A stretch of DNA of 64,000 nucleotides, from the IMG/VR virus record IMGVR_UViG_3300042567_000628, positions 1-64,000 of that record. One strand, 5' to 3'. How positions within the stretch are numbered: position 1 is the first letter of the stretch; the number at the start of each line of letters is the position of its first letter. This DNA is from a virus. Below the pieces are notes generated by a model. It made no database searches, was not told the DNA's origin, and saw only the letters and a program-made list of their open reading frames with translations. The position numbers and the translations under genes are program-made. Below, piece after piece: positions 50,154 to 57,131 of the stretch.

Positions 50154-50345
50154 TCACTTCTTCACAGACACTTTGGTTTGGAAGAAAGCACTCATTATCA
50201 GAACAGCTAGCCAAGTCTGCCAAGTGTAAGGAATAGCTAATACAGGGAACAGGATGTTCATTGCCCAAATTACCAGCCAAGGGCCCAACAGAACCAATGC
50301 TACAATCAACACAGCAAATCCTACCACCAACATGATTTTATTCAT
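50154..50345 (-). CDS. Small two-helix membrane protein
   Basis: 63 residues from the second ATG (50345), because GGAG lies 7 bases upstream of it but only 1 base before the first. Two hydrophobic segments cover most of the chain (IMLVVGFAVLIVALVLLGPW and LAVLIMSAFF). Confidence 0.7.
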   Translation of the reverse strand: MNKIMLVVGFAVLIVALVLLGPWLVIWAMNILFPVLAIPYTWQTWLAVLIMSAFFQTKVSVKK

Positions 50346-50568
50346 TTTCATACTCCGCTATCTCTTGTAGACGTTTAACTTCGGCCAGCTCTTTCTCAAT
50401 CTCTTTGTTCTTGCGTTTGTTTCCTACGCTAGACCCACGATTGTAGACTAGCCATACATGATCTTCGCAATAGACCTTGCCAGGCCACAAGCTCTTGCAT
50501 CCGCACATAGTGAACGGAGACTCCTTCTGCTCCGGACCTATGTACTGGCACCCTGCAATATCGCTCAC
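50338..50568 (-). CDS. Zinc-ribbon-like small protein
   Basis: 76 residues. CQYIGPEQ, MCGCKSL and YCEDHVWLVY provide Cys7, Cys22, Cys24, Cys34 and His37, a likely zinc site similar to GcrA-like and phage zinc proteins; the C-terminus is a charged coiled coil. ATGA overlap with the AAA ATPase gene. Confidence 0.7.
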   Translation of the reverse strand: MSDIAGCQYIGPEQKESPFTMCGCKSLWPGKVYCEDHVWLVYNRGSSVGNKRKNKEIEKELAEVKRLQEIAEYENE

Positions 50569-51620
50569 GCAACACCTCGCTTCATAACAGTGACCTCTGC
50601 CATTGCTTCCCAGTTGTCAGCAAACGCCTTGCGCAATTGTGCAACCTTCAACACCGTACGCAGGCTCAGCTCGCGTAGTTTAGCACGGTTGTTAGACACA
50701 AAGTCCACAACATCAATCTTGGCCACATCGCTCAGCTCGTATTCGTCCAGCATGCCGTCTGCAACGATCTGCTTGATACGCAGGACCTTCTCACGATCTG
50801 TATCCATCTGCAGATCAATGTAGTGGCAACGGCTCTCAAGAGCGGCAAGGTGATCCTGTAGCTTCTTAGAGCGTACATTCTCAAACTTGATGTTGGTGAT
50901 AAAGATCGCACCAGCCTTGAACTCGAAGCGATCTGGGATGCCTTCGCTTCGCAGGATACGGCTGTCAGTGTTCCAGCTGATAGTACGCTTCTTAGAACTG
51001 TCCAAAGCCGCCTTAAGAATGTTCAGGCTCAAGTCGTCCAGCAACACTGAGTCGCAGTCATCAAACACAATAACATTCTTCTCACTTGAGAACTCGTAGA
51101 GCTTAGAATACAAGCCAATGGCACTCATAGCACCTTTGACAATCTCGTAGCGTGGCTTGCGCTCGCCTAAGGTATTGAACAAGTCGTCCTTAGTCAACAC
51201 TTCTTCAACACCAAACGATTTGCCTACACCTGGGGGACCTGTCACAATCATAGCACGTACATCGCCTGCTTTCACAGCCTTAGTCATGTCTGTAAGTACT
51301 TGGAAGCGAGCACGAGTCTTTTCGATCAGCTCGTCATCTGTGATATGTGCTACAGCCGAGTCAGCCACCTTGAGCTGTACCAAACTGTTCTCTCCTACAG
51401 GAGCCTCGTCAATGTGCGCGACCACGCGGTATGCATTAATGCCAGAGACCTTGACGCGGATCTTCTTGTAGGGGTTGCGACCACCTTCAATCTCATCGCC
51501 TGCAAGGCAAGTAATTGCCTCGCCGTCAAAGTCCTTGACCATTTGCAAGCGGATGCCTGGGGTGATCAAATTCTTACGGGCACCGTAAGCACCTTCTGTA
51601 ATCTCAACTAGTGTAGCCAT
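50565..51620 (-). CDS. AAA-type ATPase
   Basis: 351 residues from the ATG at 51620 (AGGAGCGAAAA site). N-terminal beta-rich domain to about residue 75, then Walker A GPPGVGKS (128-135), Walker B IVFDD (184-188), sensor 1 GAIFITNI and a helical lid. Resembles phage AAA proteins annotated as MoxR/Cdc48-like, but exact family unclear. Third remodelling-type ATPase component in this 5-kb stretch. Confidence 0.82.
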   Translation of the reverse strand: MATLVEITEGAYGARKNLITPGIRLQMVKDFDGEAITCLAGDEIEGGRNPYKKIRVKVSGINAYRVVAHIDEAPVGENSLVQLKVADSAVAHITDDELIEKTRARFQVLTDMTKAVKAGDVRAMIVTGPPGVGKSFGVEEVLTKDDLFNTLGERKPRYEIVKGAMSAIGLYSKLYEFSSEKNVIVFDDCDSVLLDDLSLNILKAALDSSKKRTISWNTDSRILRSEGIPDRFEFKAGAIFITNIKFENVRSKKLQDHLAALESRCHYIDLQMDTDREKVLRIKQIVADGMLDEYELSDVAKIDVVDFVSNNRAKLRELSLRTVLKVAQLRKAFADNWEAMAEVTVMKRGVA

Positions 51621-51651
51621 TTTTCGCTCCTGTGTGTTAGTGTATGTGTCT

Positions 51652-51680
51652 ATTATAGCGCACTCTAGGGGTTTCGTCAA
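51652..51680 (-). promoter_or_regulatory. Early sigma70-type promoter of AAA gene
   Basis: TTGACG, 17 bases, TATAAT. Its -35 is the loop side of a 9-bp inverted repeat. Confidence 0.88.
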
Positions 51681-51687
51681 CCCCTAG
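51665..51687. promoter_or_regulatory. Inverted repeat overlapping the AAA promoter
   Basis: CTAGGGGTT-TCGTC-AACCCCTAG, 9-bp arms, covering the -35 box and half the spacer. Either an operator or a terminator for the upstream gene. Confidence 0.6.
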
Positions 51688-51701
51688 TTGTGCTGTGGCA
51701 T

Positions 51702-52169
51702 TTAAGCCACACATGCTGCTTCTTCAACCAATGCCTGCATCAAGGGCTTGAAGTCTTCGCTGTGATCTGCTACAAACCAAACAGCTTGACCGTGTACTGA
51801 GCGCAGGATGTACTCGTATTCCTCATACTGGTGGTTCAACAGATAGTCCTCATAGCTAGCGAACTTCTTGGCACTCGTACCTGTCTCGCCACGATCACGT
51901 CCGTAGAACGTAGTCATGTCGCCGTAGAGTTTGTCGTAGGCCTCGCCGTCCATTGGAACTTCAAGTCGGCTAAAGGCATGCTTGGTACCTACTGTGGGCC
52001 TAAGTGAGCTGATGTCACCCAAGTCAATCAAGTCACGCAAGATGAAAGGGTTTGAATAGTGCTCTTGCAGCATCTGACCGTTGTGTGCCAAATAGCCGTC
52101 CCAGTGGCAGTATACCTGCTCAACTGTACCGTCTGCATATTCTAATGCAATTGTGCTTCGTGTTGCCAT
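51702..52169 (-). CDS. Conserved mobile-element/phage hypothetical
   Basis: 155 residues. MATRSTIALEYADGTVEQVYCHWDGYLAHNG is the characteristic opening of a family widespread on phages and integrative elements; no biochemical function known to me. Single-gene early unit. Confidence 0.8.
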   Translation of the reverse strand: MATRSTIALEYADGTVEQVYCHWDGYLAHNGQMLQEHYSNPFILRDLIDLGDISSLRPTVGTKHAFSRLEVPMDGEAYDKLYGDMTTFYGRDRGETGTSAKKFASYEDYLLNHQYEEYEYILRSVHGQAVWFVADHSEDFKPLMQALVEEAACVA

Positions 52170-52202
52170 TGTATCGCTCCAATATTGTTAAGTTAAGTGT
52201 CT

Positions 52203-52231
52203 ATTATAGCAGCTTTCGCTCAACCCGTCAA
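52203..52231 (-). promoter_or_regulatory. Early sigma70-type promoter
   Basis: TTGACG, 17 bases with GTTGAGC, TATAAT. Confidence 0.88.
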
Positions 52232-52458
52232 CCTAGTGTGGCAATAACCCTACCCACTGTAGGGTCAAACTTCAAGAACACCTTGGTGCTGTCCGTGCCG
52301 CCCTTTACAGGAAAGGTACACATGTAACAGAACTCGCCCCCATTTGTGATCCCTAGGAACTTGCGGCCCGTGAATTGGTAGTCCTCATTGTCTAGGGCCT
52401 TGGTCAATGCTGCCGCTGTAAACGTTGTCAGCGTAGTCAGTTGTTCAGCTGTGATCAT
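52228..52458 (-). CDS. Unrecognised small protein
   Basis: 76 residues; helical start, then FTGRKFLGITNGGEFCYMCTFPVKGGTD, a beta-rich unit. ATGA overlap with the upstream gene. Confidence 0.75.
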   Translation of the reverse strand: MITAEQLTTLTTFTAAALTKALDNEDYQFTGRKFLGITNGGEFCYMCTFPVKGGTDSTKVFLKFDPTVGRVIATLG

Positions 52459-52832
52459 GCTGCAACTCCTTCTGCATCAAGTTCCCAGCTGATGTCCTGG
52501 AACTTCTTGTATAAGCGGTAGACATCCCGTTTGGCTTCTACCAACGCTTCAGCAATGAGGTCTTCGGCAGTCCCGTCAGTAAGGACTTCGCGGGCGTCTT
52601 CGTATAAGCATCCGCCCAAGAACTGTGAACTGAGTTCGATGTTCTCAACCATAACTCGGACACGCAGCATGAACCAGTCAAGATTCCCGTGTTCGATGTT
52701 GTGGTTGATCTCTGCGATATCAAACTGGGTGTCATCAAAACAGTCTTTGGGGTCCAGGTCTTCATATGATTTATCCACAATAATATCAAAGCCGTTGCGC
52801 TCGTATACAGCCAATTCGTCGTAGTGTCTCAT
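52455..52832 (-). CDS. Unrecognised acidic early protein
   Basis: 125 residues. DDTQFDIAEINHNIEHGNLDWFMLRVRVMVENIELSSQFLGGCLY resembles phage hypotheticals of unknown role. One of four genes behind the promoter at 53313. Confidence 0.75.
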   Translation of the reverse strand: MRHYDELAVYERNGFDIIVDKSYEDLDPKDCFDDTQFDIAEINHNIEHGNLDWFMLRVRVMVENIELSSQFLGGCLYEDAREVLTDGTAEDLIAEALVEAKRDVYRLYKKFQDISWELDAEGVAA

Positions 52833-53099
52833 TTAGATCTCCGTTTCGTATTCGTAGAATGTAACTGTAGGGTCGTACTTTTTCAGCTGACGAGCCGCTG
52901 TCATCAACTCTTTGTAGCGACGGTTGACCTCTGCTCTAGGCAGTTCACCATCGCATGTCAAGTTCTCTGGGCTTAAGGCCGCATCAATCATGTCTGCTAC
53001 AGCCTGACGGTCTGCGGCACTGTTAAGACTGTACTGGGGACCCTTGAAGAATGAGTTCCAGTGGTTCTTGTCTTTCAAAAATTTCTCTAATGCTTTCAT
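52833..53099 (-). CDS. Unrecognised small protein
   Basis: 88 residues, helical (LKDKNHWNSFFKGPQYSLNSAADRQAVADM). AAGGAGCACAAG ribosome site, immediately followed by the next gene. Confidence 0.75.
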   Translation of the reverse strand: MKALEKFLKDKNHWNSFFKGPQYSLNSAADRQAVADMIDAALSPENLTCDGELPRAEVNRRYKELMTAARQLKKYDPTVTFYEYETEI

Positions 53100-53109
53100 C
53101 TTGTGCTCC

Positions 53110-53283
53110 TTAAGCGGGTGTTAACAGTTTACGGAAGTCGTTCATTACAACTCGGAAGGCCTGCTGTTCAACAGGCTCAAATTCATCCAGGTTGTCCTGC
53201 ATGTACTGCAGAGTCTCTAACAGTCCTGAGCCATCAGCTTCTTTGCGTTGGCTAATGTATACCATAGCTTGTGTGAATGTCAT
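53110..53283 (-). CDS. 57-residue helical protein
   Basis: MTFTQAMVYISQRKEADGSG, then acidic helices ending in RKLLTPA. AGGAGCGAAAG ribosome site; first gene of its unit. Confidence 0.75.
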   Translation of the reverse strand: MTFTQAMVYISQRKEADGSGLLETLQYMQDNLDEFEPVEQQAFRVVMNDFRKLLTPA

Positions 53284-53312
53284 CTTTCGCTCCTTTGTGT
53301 GTGTATGTGTCT

Positions 53313-53341
53313 ATTATAGCGCCATTAGCCCAATCAGTCAA
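53313..53341 (-). promoter_or_regulatory. Early sigma70-type promoter
   Basis: TTGACT, 17 bases with ATTGGGC, TATAAT. Confidence 0.88.
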
Positions 53342-53680
53342 CTAGTCCCCACGAACATCCGTATTCAGTGTAGGGTTAATAGCACGGCGTAGTTCAACTT
53401 CGCGCTTGTGGGCCTGAGCCTTGCCACGAACCACTTCGTGTACGTATACTTCTATCTCGCTCTTGTCGCTGAGAGTGCGCAGGGCATGACACAAGGCCCA
53501 ATCCTTAGCTTCTTTCTTAGCACGATAGAAGTGTTTAGCGGCACGTGCCAAAACTGACTTATTAATAGTGGTCTCAGTCTTGGCTGTGACTCCTATGTAG
53601 TTGCCCCCAGCAACACGCAACTCATATATGATATGATTGCGGTCGGTGCGCTTTTTACGAATGGTGTTTGTCTGTGTCAT
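53342..53680 (-). CDS. GIY-YIG nuclease-like protein
   Basis: 112 residues from the ATG at 53680. HIIYELRVAGGNYIGVT matches the GIY-YIG strand pair (I-Y ... Y-I-G), and EVELRRAINPTLNTDVRGD matches the C-terminal Glu/Asn region of the fold; Arg and Lys are in the middle helix. May be a homing or host-DNA-degrading nuclease. ATG lies 6 bases after the -10 box with no ribosome site. Confidence 0.7.
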   Translation of the reverse strand: MTQTNTIRKKRTDRNHIIYELRVAGGNYIGVTAKTETTINKSVLARAAKHFYRAKKEAKDWALCHALRTLSDKSEIEVYVHEVVRGKAQAHKREVELRRAINPTLNTDVRGD

Positions 53681-53686
53681 GTGTCT

Positions 53687-53715
53687 ATTATACTGCATTT
53701 TGGCTGTTTCGTCAA
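53687..53715 (-). promoter_or_regulatory. Early sigma70-type promoter, leaderless
   Basis: TTGACG, 17 bases with CAGCCAAAA, TATAAT, then AGACAC and ATG. Confidence 0.88.
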
Positions 53716-53784
53716 CCAAAATAAAAAGACACTAGACTGCGTAGGGTTTCTCGTTCTAGATGATCTCCTTTAAGGTTACCCACA

Positions 53785-53812
53785 GGATATTCACAGTGTG
53801 ATGTGGATATCC
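53785..53812 (-). other. Hairpin in the 3' part of the tRNA transcript
   Basis: GGATAT...ATATCC with inner CACA...TGTG pairing and a 6-base loop. No T-run; perhaps a processing or termination structure. The rest of 53720-53927 shows nothing coding. Confidence 0.5.
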
Positions 53813-53927
53813 AAACTGTAGCCAAAATGCCACACTTTGGGCTGTGTCGCGGCACTCTCATTAGCTGCTGGCTGCTGCTGTAGGGCTGGTGTACGCTGCG
53901 CAGCATTCAGGATTCTGCTGCTGTAGA

Positions 53928-54012
53928 TGGTAGGACCGACCGGAATCGAACCGGTATGCATTGCTGCGAGAGATTTTAAGTCTCTTGTGTCTACCTATTT
54001 CACCACGGTCCT
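53928..54012 (-). tRNA. tRNA-Leu (TAA)
   Basis: Minus strand: acceptor AGGACCG/CGGTCCT, anticodon stem AGAGA/TCTCT with loop CTTAAAA (anticodon TAA), a long variable arm typical of Leu, T-arm ACCGG-TTCGATT-CCGGT, discriminator A and encoded CCA. Reads TTA codons, used often in this AT-leaning genome. Confidence 0.95.
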
Positions 54013-54038
54013 CAGTCTCGATGCTGCTGCAACGTTGT

Positions 54039-54115
54039 TGGCCAGTCCTACTGGATTCGAACCAGTGGCCTACAGCTTAGAAGGCTGTTGCTCTATCCAA
54101 CTGAGCTAAGGACTG
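54039..54115 (-). tRNA. tRNA-Arg (TCT)
   Basis: Minus strand: acceptor CAGTCCT/AGGACTG, anticodon stem ACAGC/GCTGT with loop CTTCTAA (TCT), T-arm ACTGG-TTCGAAT-CCAGT, encoded GCCA. Reads AGA, a codon frequent here and usually rare in hosts. Confidence 0.95.
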
Positions 54116-54134
54116 CTGCTGTACTATTAATGTT

Positions 54135-54212
<78 letters not shown>

Positions 54213-54219
54213 GATAATC

Positions 54220-54567
54220 TTATGATTCTTTATAGCCCCTTAGGAGTTCTGAATCTTCTGGATCCGCAGCCAGTGCGCCTGCTGCTACGAAACGGTGCAG
54301 ATCTTCCATTTTTTCTGCGAATACCTCAGGGCATGATGCTGCTGCTCGCTGCATGTCCCAGTCTGATGGATAGTGACGCAGCATGCTTCGGGCCGTGTCT
54401 CGGACCAGTTTAGGTACTCTAGGTGTATGTTCTCTATTGCAAAGATCCAATAGGAACCTTCGGGTCTGTACTACAGCACGGTATCTTTCATCTGGTAGTG
54501 TCATAATAGTTGCGTTTGATAGTTGCACAGGATCTCTGCTTCTAGATAGCAGTCTTTTCTTCAGCAT
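54220..54567 (-). CDS. BPSL0761-like protein
   Basis: 115 residues. MTLPDERYRAVVQTRRFLLD, RDTARSMLRHYPSDWDMQ and the C-PEVF block match the BPSL0761 family of small Burkholderiales proteins. The first 21 residues are an extension; the ATG at 54567 is 6 bases after a -10 box. It leads the transcript into the three tRNAs. Suggests gene exchange with betaproteobacteria. Function unknown. Confidence 0.75.
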   Translation of the reverse strand: MLKKRLLSRSRDPVQLSNATIMTLPDERYRAVVQTRRFLLDLCNREHTPRVPKLVRDTARSMLRHYPSDWDMQRAAASCPEVFAEKMEDLHRFVAAGALAADPEDSELLRGYKES

Positions 54568-54573
54568 GTATAT

Positions 54574-54602
54574 ATTATATGATCGTTACACGTTCTTGTC
54601 AA
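54574..54602 (-). promoter_or_regulatory. Early sigma70-type promoter, leaderless
   Basis: TTGACA, 17 bases, TATAAT, then ATATAC and ATG at 54567. Also expected to transcribe the tRNA genes. Confidence 0.88.
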
Positions 54603-54771
54603 CCTGAAATGGCTCATTGAGCAGCGGGGCCAATGGCTGAAAAGCCCGAGGTTTTGGATGCAATAGGGGATCAGGTTGGAACTCCCGTACCGTAGTCGAG
54701 TATAGTCTAATAGTGTAGGGTCTAGAGTTAGCTGTATATAACAGTAGTACGCCTTCTGGGACTTCATGCAT
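54586..54771 (-). CDS. Possible small protein in the repeat region
   Basis: 61 residues (MHEVPEGVLLLYTANSRPYT). Composition is protein-like, but there is no ribosome site, it contains a copy of the GCAGCGGGGCC repeat, and its end overlaps the next promoter. Uncertain. Confidence 0.35.
   Translation of the reverse strand: MHEVPEGVLLLYTANSRPYTIRLYSTTVREFQPDPLLHPKPRAFQPLAPLLNEPFQVDKNV
54621..54631. repeat. GCAGCGGGGCC repeat, copy 3
   Basis: 19 bases upstream of the tRNA-unit promoter. Confidence 0.7.
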
Positions 54772-54788
54772 ACTATATTTAAGTGTAG

Positions 54789-54839
54789 GCATATACGTAT
54801 ACATATACACTGTATACGCACAATCCAGCAGCGGGGCCT
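54789..54839. repeat. Composite direct repeat, copy A
   Basis: GCATATACGTATACA, a 19-base spacer, ATCCAGCAGCGGGGCCT. Confidence 0.85.
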
Positions 54840-55093
54840 ATTGTGGGTCTACGGTTGGCACTGTACAGGGATTGGTTGCAGCAGATCACCGTGATTCTAG
54901 AGTGGATAAATACTGGCAGCACCTATTCTAGACAGTGAAAACTACTGTAGATGAGTCGTTTGAGTAGGGTTTGGCTGCAATTTACAAGAGTTTGAGCACG
55001 GCCAGGTCTATGGCTTATGAGGCATGCAAAAAATTCACACAATTCAACACTTTATTGCACTTTATCACACACATTAGATAACCATACCCCACA

Positions 55094-55104
55094 CAGCGGG
55101 GCCT
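55094..55104. repeat. CAGCGGGGCCT repeat, copy 5
   Basis: Isolated GC-rich core without the AT-rich palindrome beside it. Confidence 0.7.
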
Positions 55105-55230
55105 ATATGCATGATCACCCCCACCAACCGATCAGTAAATCACACTTTTTTGCATTTACTGTTCATTCTATAATTCTCTAGAGCTGCCGCAGGCTTCTTG
55201 ACCCTAGCCACTCTACACACTTATACATAC

Positions 55231-55271
55231 GCATATACGTATACACGACTTGATATCCAGCAGCGGGGCCT
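55231..55271. repeat. Composite direct repeat, copy B
   Basis: GCATATACGTATACA, a 9-base spacer, ATCCAGCAGCGGGGCCT. Both parts identical to copy A; only the spacer differs. Confidence 0.85.
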
Positions 55272-55304
55272 TTACCCAATCTGTTACACACAGTTAAATA
55301 CTCT

Positions 55305-55376
55305 ATGGATCATAAACTATACTCACTCATAGCAGCTATTACACTGGTAACCATTTGGTATGTTATACACCTTTGA
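55305..55376 (+). CDS. Possible 23-residue membrane peptide
   Basis: MDHKLYSLIAAITLVTIWYV then IHL: a charged start and one hydrophobic helix. Overlaps the next gene by 17 bases. A TTAAATACTC stretch lies just upstream and resembles the late leaderless sites. Too short for certainty. Confidence 0.4.
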   Translation: MDHKLYSLIAAITLVTIWYVIHL

Positions 55377-55533
55377 TTACTCTCTAACTCAATTGGAGCA
55401 GTGTCATGACTATGTATTAGCCAGATACAACATAGCACGTATTATACATCTACTCTATGACGATCTACTGGATCATTATATAGTCATAGTTGACTGCGAT
55501 GAAAAGACTGCTTGCCTATTGAGTCTACTGTAA
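55360..55533 (+). CDS. 57-residue protein
   Basis: MLYTFDYSLTQLEQCHDYVL, then an Arg/Ile-rich helix and acidic end. Codons are protein-like, and the stop is one base before the next ATG, indicating coupling. Confidence 0.6.
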   Translation: MLYTFDYSLTQLEQCHDYVLARYNIARIIHLLYDDLLDHYIVIVDCDEKTACLLSLL

Positions 55534-55534
55534 C

Positions 55535-55765
55535 ATGCAGTATACAGATGCCATTTCAGAACCCGACATATTCTGTTATCAGTTGCCCTATTTTATTGAT
55601 TACGATCCCGAGGCCATTTGGGAACTAGTACAACGACATGGTGGTTCAGTGAGCTATCTGAATGGAGGGCAATATGACTACTACATTGATCGCGAGTATG
55701 CTTCCATTCTGGTACTAGCGTTCCCCCAATTACGGCGCCAGTATCAAAAGGATCTATACACGTAG
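55535..55765 (+). CDS. Unrecognised acidic/aromatic small protein
   Basis: 76 residues, rich in Tyr and Asp (CYQLPYFIDYDPEAIWELVQ, GGQYDYYIDREYASILVLAF). Pattern HGGSVSYLNGGQYDYYI resembles small phage proteins of unknown role. Converges on the next gene. Confidence 0.65.
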   Translation: MQYTDAISEPDIFCYQLPYFIDYDPEAIWELVQRHGGSVSYLNGGQYDYYIDREYASILVLAFPQLRRQYQKDLYT

Positions 55766-55954
55766 ATCTACGGTGTTGGCTGCAGGTTCTTGAATCTTGG
55801 CCTTGGAATCGTATATCATGTAGTAATAGTAAGTTTCTCTAACTTCCACACGGCCACCATTATCCACATACTGTCTACGCACAGTTTCAATGCGATTGTT
55901 CTGCACACTTTGGGTGGTGGCTATGGCTGTGGTTGTTATGGGTTCGATCTGCAT
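55754..55954 (-). CDS. Unrecognised small protein behind a late promoter
   Basis: 66 residues from the ATG at 55954; Thr/Gln-rich start, then RRQYVDNGGRVEVRETYYYYMIYD, a beta-hairpin-like block. Start set by CATAAATA-CTCAC-ATG. Possible virion component. Confidence 0.6.
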   Translation of the reverse strand: MQIEPITTTAIATTQSVQNNRIETVRRQYVDNGGRVEVRETYYYYMIYDSKAKIQEPAANTVDLRV

Positions 55955-55959
55955 GTGAG

Positions 55960-55967
55960 TATTTATG
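55960..55967 (-). promoter_or_regulatory. T4-type late promoter (CATAAATA), leaderless
   Basis: CATAAATA, then CTCAC, then ATG at 55954. Confidence 0.6.
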
Positions 55968-56001
55968 GTTCTAGATAACCTTGCAAATTTTGCGCTGCTC
56001 C

Positions 56002-56018
56002 GCAGCTCTTCGAGCTGC
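56002..56018. other. Hairpin between divergent late genes
   Basis: GCAGCTC-TTC-GAGCTGC, perfect 7-bp stem, midway between two late promoters reading in opposite directions. A similar TTCG-loop GC hairpin next to AAAATTTT is at 35170-35210. Confidence 0.6.
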
Positions 56019-56047
56019 CATGAATTATCACTGTGTCCAAATAGCAC

Positions 56048-56055
56048 TATAAATA
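56048..56055 (+). promoter_or_regulatory. T4 late promoter consensus TATAAATA, leaderless
   Basis: Perfect TATAAATA, 4 bases, then ATG at 56060. Confidence 0.75.
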
Positions 56056-56059
56056 TCTC

Positions 56060-56674
56060 ATGCAAATTGTTCACGATCACAACTACGTCAGAGTCATTGA
56101 TCATGTGTTATCCGCTGATCACTGTGCTCGTTTATGCACCTTGTTTGAAGCATGTTATGCTCAGCACACACGTCGAGACAGTGAGTGGGTCTCACTGACA
56201 GAATTGGCTTTGACAGCACCCGATAACATGACCAGTCGTAATCCCTTGCACAGGCTTCGAGCAGAACAGGATACTGTATGGCCCGAAGTCTTGGAACCTC
56301 TGGCTCTGCGTCTGCGGGTCTTGGCAGAACAGTATGGTCAAACATGGGGTACTTGGCAGGGCATATCATTTTTGCCCCAAGATTACAGCATGGAAGGCAT
56401 GCGAATCAAATGCTATAGACCCCACTCAGGTGATCAATTTCGCACACACGTGGATGTGGCCAATCGTGCCAGCAGCAGCCGTTTTCTCAGCTTTTTGCTC
56501 TATCTCAATGACTCAGATGCAGGCACTCATTTTGCACGGGACTCATACACTGTTCAAGCTCAAGAGGGTCGTGTGGTCTTATTTCCACCTTTATGGACAC
56601 ACCCACACGCAGGCCTGGAACCCAAAGGTGATACCACCAAATACATACTGTCAACTTATCTACACTATCTATGA
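56060..56674 (+). CDS. 2OG-Fe(II) oxygenase (prolyl hydroxylase-like)
   Basis: 204 residues. RIKCYRPHSGDQFRTHVDVANR gives the H-x-D pair (His130, Asp132), SFLLYLND the core strand, and GRVVLFPPLWTHPHAG...TKYILSTYLHY the distal His and the Lys/Arg for 2-oxoglutarate. Common in T4-like phages as P4H-like enzymes. A perfect late promoter places the ATG at +1 or just before. Confidence 0.85.
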   Translation: MQIVHDHNYVRVIDHVLSADHCARLCTLFEACYAQHTRRDSEWVSLTELALTAPDNMTSRNPLHRLRAEQDTVWPEVLEPLALRLRVLAEQYGQTWGTWQGISFLPQDYSMEGMRIKCYRPHSGDQFRTHVDVANRASSSRFLSFLLYLNDSDAGTHFARDSYTVQAQEGRVVLFPPLWTHPHAGLEPKGDTTKYILSTYLHYL

Positions 56675-56730
56675 CTCAACTGCAAATTTTGCTGAATATC
56701 TACACAAACAGTACTTTGAACAGTGATTGG

Positions 56731-56736
56731 TAAATA
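56731..56736 (+). promoter_or_regulatory. T4-type late promoter (GGTAAATA), leaderless
   Basis: TAAATA, then TTAAC, then ATG at 56742. Confidence 0.5.
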
Positions 56737-56741
56737 TTAAC

Positions 56742-57131
56742 ATGAACAAACTCTTTGCAATTTTATCTCTAGTCATGCTATCGGGTTGTGCTTCCGTTAT
56801 CAGCTGGATACCCAGTTTTAACGACGTCAATCAGTCAGCCAAGATTGTGGATGTACGCATGGCAGTGGACTCACTTGATTGTGCGCGAGCACAACACCCC
56901 CAGGCTCTAACCATACAGCGTGAACTACGTTGGTTTGAACTCTATTCAGAATCAGCGGGCATACGCAATCAAGATGTTATACGTGTGATCAAGCCCATGC
57001 AGGCCACAGTGGGTGAGTTTGTGACTCGTACAGAGAAACAGGATGCCAGCAGGGTCTATTGTGATCTAAAGAAACGAGCCATGCAAGAACAGGCAGCTAG
57101 GGCTGCTGGTGTAATTCTAGGAAGATTCTAA
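56742..57131 (+). CDS. Lipoprotein
   Basis: 129 residues from the ATG at 56742. Signal peptide MNKLFAILSLVML with lipobox LSGC (Cys16), then a helical soluble domain. Likely anchored in the host inner or outer membrane. Candidate superinfection or lysis factor; not assignable. Confidence 0.75.
   Translation: MNKLFAILSLVMLSGCASVISWIPSFNDVNQSAKIVDVRMAVDSLDCARAQHPQALTIQRELRWFELYSESAGIRNQDVIRVIKPMQATVGEFVTRTEKQDASRVYCDLKKRAMQEQAARAAGVILGRF

Larger units (their letters stand above)
54772..55304. other. Repeat-rich non-coding region, candidate origin or control region
   Basis: About 530 bases without a supported gene, between the minus-strand early array and plus-strand genes. Two copies of a composite repeat: GCATATACGTATACA (54789-54803 and 55231-55245), each followed 9-19 bases later by ATCCAGCAGCGGGGCCT (54823-54839 and 55255-55271). 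TATACGTATA is a palindrome. A third GC-rich core is at 55094-55104. Direct repeats next to AT-rich palindromes at a strand-switch point suit an origin; this is inference. Confidence 0.5.

Noticed and set aside
53712-53906. 64-codon minus-strand frame downstream of the tRNAs
   Set aside because: No ribosome site, low-complexity Ser/His composition, overlaps a promoter and a hairpin.
54561-54821. 86-codon minus-strand frame in the repeat region
   Set aside because: Cys/Tyr/Leu-rich shadow composition, and its end covers the consensus tRNA-unit promoter; another frame in the same place is more protein-like.
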